In this document: piece by piece, positions 6,177 through 6,431 of the stretch
How the letters are laid out: each line of letters starts with the position of its first letter
Numbering within the stretch: position 1 is the first letter of the stretch
Assembly: GCA_018830745.1 (NCBI GenBank)
Contig: JAHJRU010000161.1
Location: 1-6,431, forward strand
Reading direction: 5' to 3'
Source of the DNA: Chloroflexota bacterium
GTDB lineage: Bacteria; Chloroflexota; Dehalococcoidia; Dehalococcoidales; JAHJRU01
Length of the DNA stretch: 6,431 nucleotides
Notes under the pieces: generated by a model
Told to the model about the DNA's origin: nothing
Database searches by the model: none
Seen by the model: only the letters and a program-made list of their open reading frames with translations
Position numbers and translations under genes: made by a program

Positions 6177-6202
6177 AGGGCATGCCTCGAGGGCGCTGCC
6201 CT
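6177..6202 (-). repeat. GC-rich hairpin in the AOR leader
   Basis: In transcript sense AGGGCA (6202-6197) pairs with TGCCCT (6182-6177), and inside it GCC pairs with GGC around a 5-nt CTCGA loop, giving about 9 pairs with a small internal loop. Only TTT follows the stem, too short a U-run for a confident terminator. It lies 20-45 nt downstream of the predicted transcription start, where attenuators and riboswitch stems are found. I do not recognise a known riboswitch family in it. Confidence 0.4.
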
Positions 6203-6223
6203 GCCCATGATAATCGTGATAAT

Positions 6224-6234
6224 GTTATTATAAC
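6224..6234. promoter_or_regulatory. Palindromic operator candidate over the AOR -10 box
   Basis: GTTAT-T-ATAAC is a perfect 11-bp inverted repeat and overlaps the -10 box at 6227-6232. Two copies of GATAAT lie next to it at 6209-6214 and 6218-6223, nine bases apart. A repressor bound here would block the promoter. The sequence is AT-rich, so chance is a real alternative. Confidence 0.35.
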
Positions 6235-6255
6235 TTTTTATACACTCGTCGGCAA
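6227..6255 (-). promoter_or_regulatory. Sigma70-type promoter of the AOR-moaD pair
   Basis: On the minus strand a -35 box TTGCCG (6255-6250, 4 of 6 consensus) and a perfect -10 box TATAAT (6232-6227) are 17 nt apart. Transcription would start near 6220 and leave a leader of about 140 nt before the AOR start at 6078, which contains two predicted hairpins. Confidence 0.55.
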
Positions 6256-6431
6256 AGGGCCCATTCCACACAAGTTACTTTCAGGGAGAAACTTTGGATA
6301 ATGCCATATGCCGTTATAGGGATGTTTGTTCGGCGATGCGTATAATTATGCTATACCGTTCTCATTTTCAGTTAGATAGGTGTTATTGCTAGACGAACAT
6401 GGGGATGTATATTCAACCATAAAAATATTGA
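6256..6431. other. AT-rich non-coding stretch, no gene seen
   Basis: With the leader at 6079-6255 this makes about 350 bases without a gene. In the outer 176 bases I see no convincing reading frame on either strand. The longest is a minus-strand frame open from the window edge to a TAA at 6346-6348, about 28 codons, with no recognisable protein sequence. A TATAAT on the plus strand at 6341-6346 has no good -35 box. The stretch may be the spacer to a gene beyond the right edge. Confidence 0.5.

Noticed and set aside
4741..6210. Long plus-strand frames (186 and 211 codons) opposite the AOR gene
   Set aside because: The AOR protein on the other strand is conserved throughout. These frames show no family sequence and are explained by codon bias of the real gene.
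6205..6245. ModE-type molybdate/tungstate operator around the AOR promoter
   Set aside because: The palindrome is shorter than the ModE site and the arms do not match its known pattern, so I list only an unnamed palindrome.
6346..6431. Minus-strand frame open to the right edge (about 28 codons, ending in TAA), as a possible gene end
   Set aside because: Short, AT-rich, no recognisable sequence and nothing to fix the frame. It cannot be told from chance.
1..6431. tRNA, rRNA, CRISPR array, insertion sequence or phage attachment site
   Set aside because: No cloverleaf, repeated spacer pattern, transposase or terminal inverted repeats could be seen on either strand.

Overview
The window looks like a piece of a bacterial, probably anaerobic, chromosome. 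Every gene I can support lies on the minus strand, so the region is read from right to left. The pairing of a tungsten/molybdenum aldehyde:ferredoxin oxidoreductase (AOR) with a variant cytochrome c maturation (Ccm, System I) cluster, together with the style of the CcmH and CcmI-like proteins, suggests an uncultivated member of the Chloroflexota (Dehalococcoidia-like). That placement rests on recognising protein style, not on a marker gene.

Layout from right to left. Positions 6431-6079 are non-coding. They hold a good sigma70-type promoter whose -10 box lies in a perfect 11-bp palindrome, then a leader of about 140 nt with two hairpins. Next is a 719-residue AOR-family oxidoreductase (6078-3919), and 52 nt further on a MoaD/ThiS-type ubiquitin-like sulfur carrier ending in Gly-Gly (3866-3621). 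A 142-nt gap follows, with a near-consensus promoter (TTGCCA-17-TAAAAT) placed only a few bases before the GTG start of ccmE, so that transcript may be leaderless. Then come ccmE (3478-3089), ccmF (3065-1062), ccmH (1072-578), a CcmI-like membrane protein ending in a zinc ribbon (581-153), and the first 53 codons of an exported protein (160-1, cut by the window edge). The genes from ccmF leftwards overlap by 11, 4 and 8 nt, which points to one translationally coupled operon.

How the parts work together. The AOR needs a pterin cofactor (W or Mo) and a 4Fe-4S cluster. The MoaD-like protein is a plausible dedicated sulfur donor for building the pterin dithiolene. CcmE, CcmF, CcmH and the CcmI-like protein would move heme to the outer face of the membrane and attach it to CXXCH motifs of exported cytochromes c. 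The partial exported protein at the left edge may be a partner of that export or electron-transfer chain. The parts of System I that load heme onto CcmE (CcmABC) are not in the window.

Most unusual points: CcmE has a CxxxY heme-binding motif (Cys in place of the classical His), as in the variant System I reported to lack CcmH, yet a CcmH homologue is encoded here. That CcmH has a CxCxC...C...C cysteine array in place of the classical CxxC. The CcmI-like protein has a zinc ribbon where TPR repeats are expected. I found no mobile element, CRISPR array, tRNA or rRNA.
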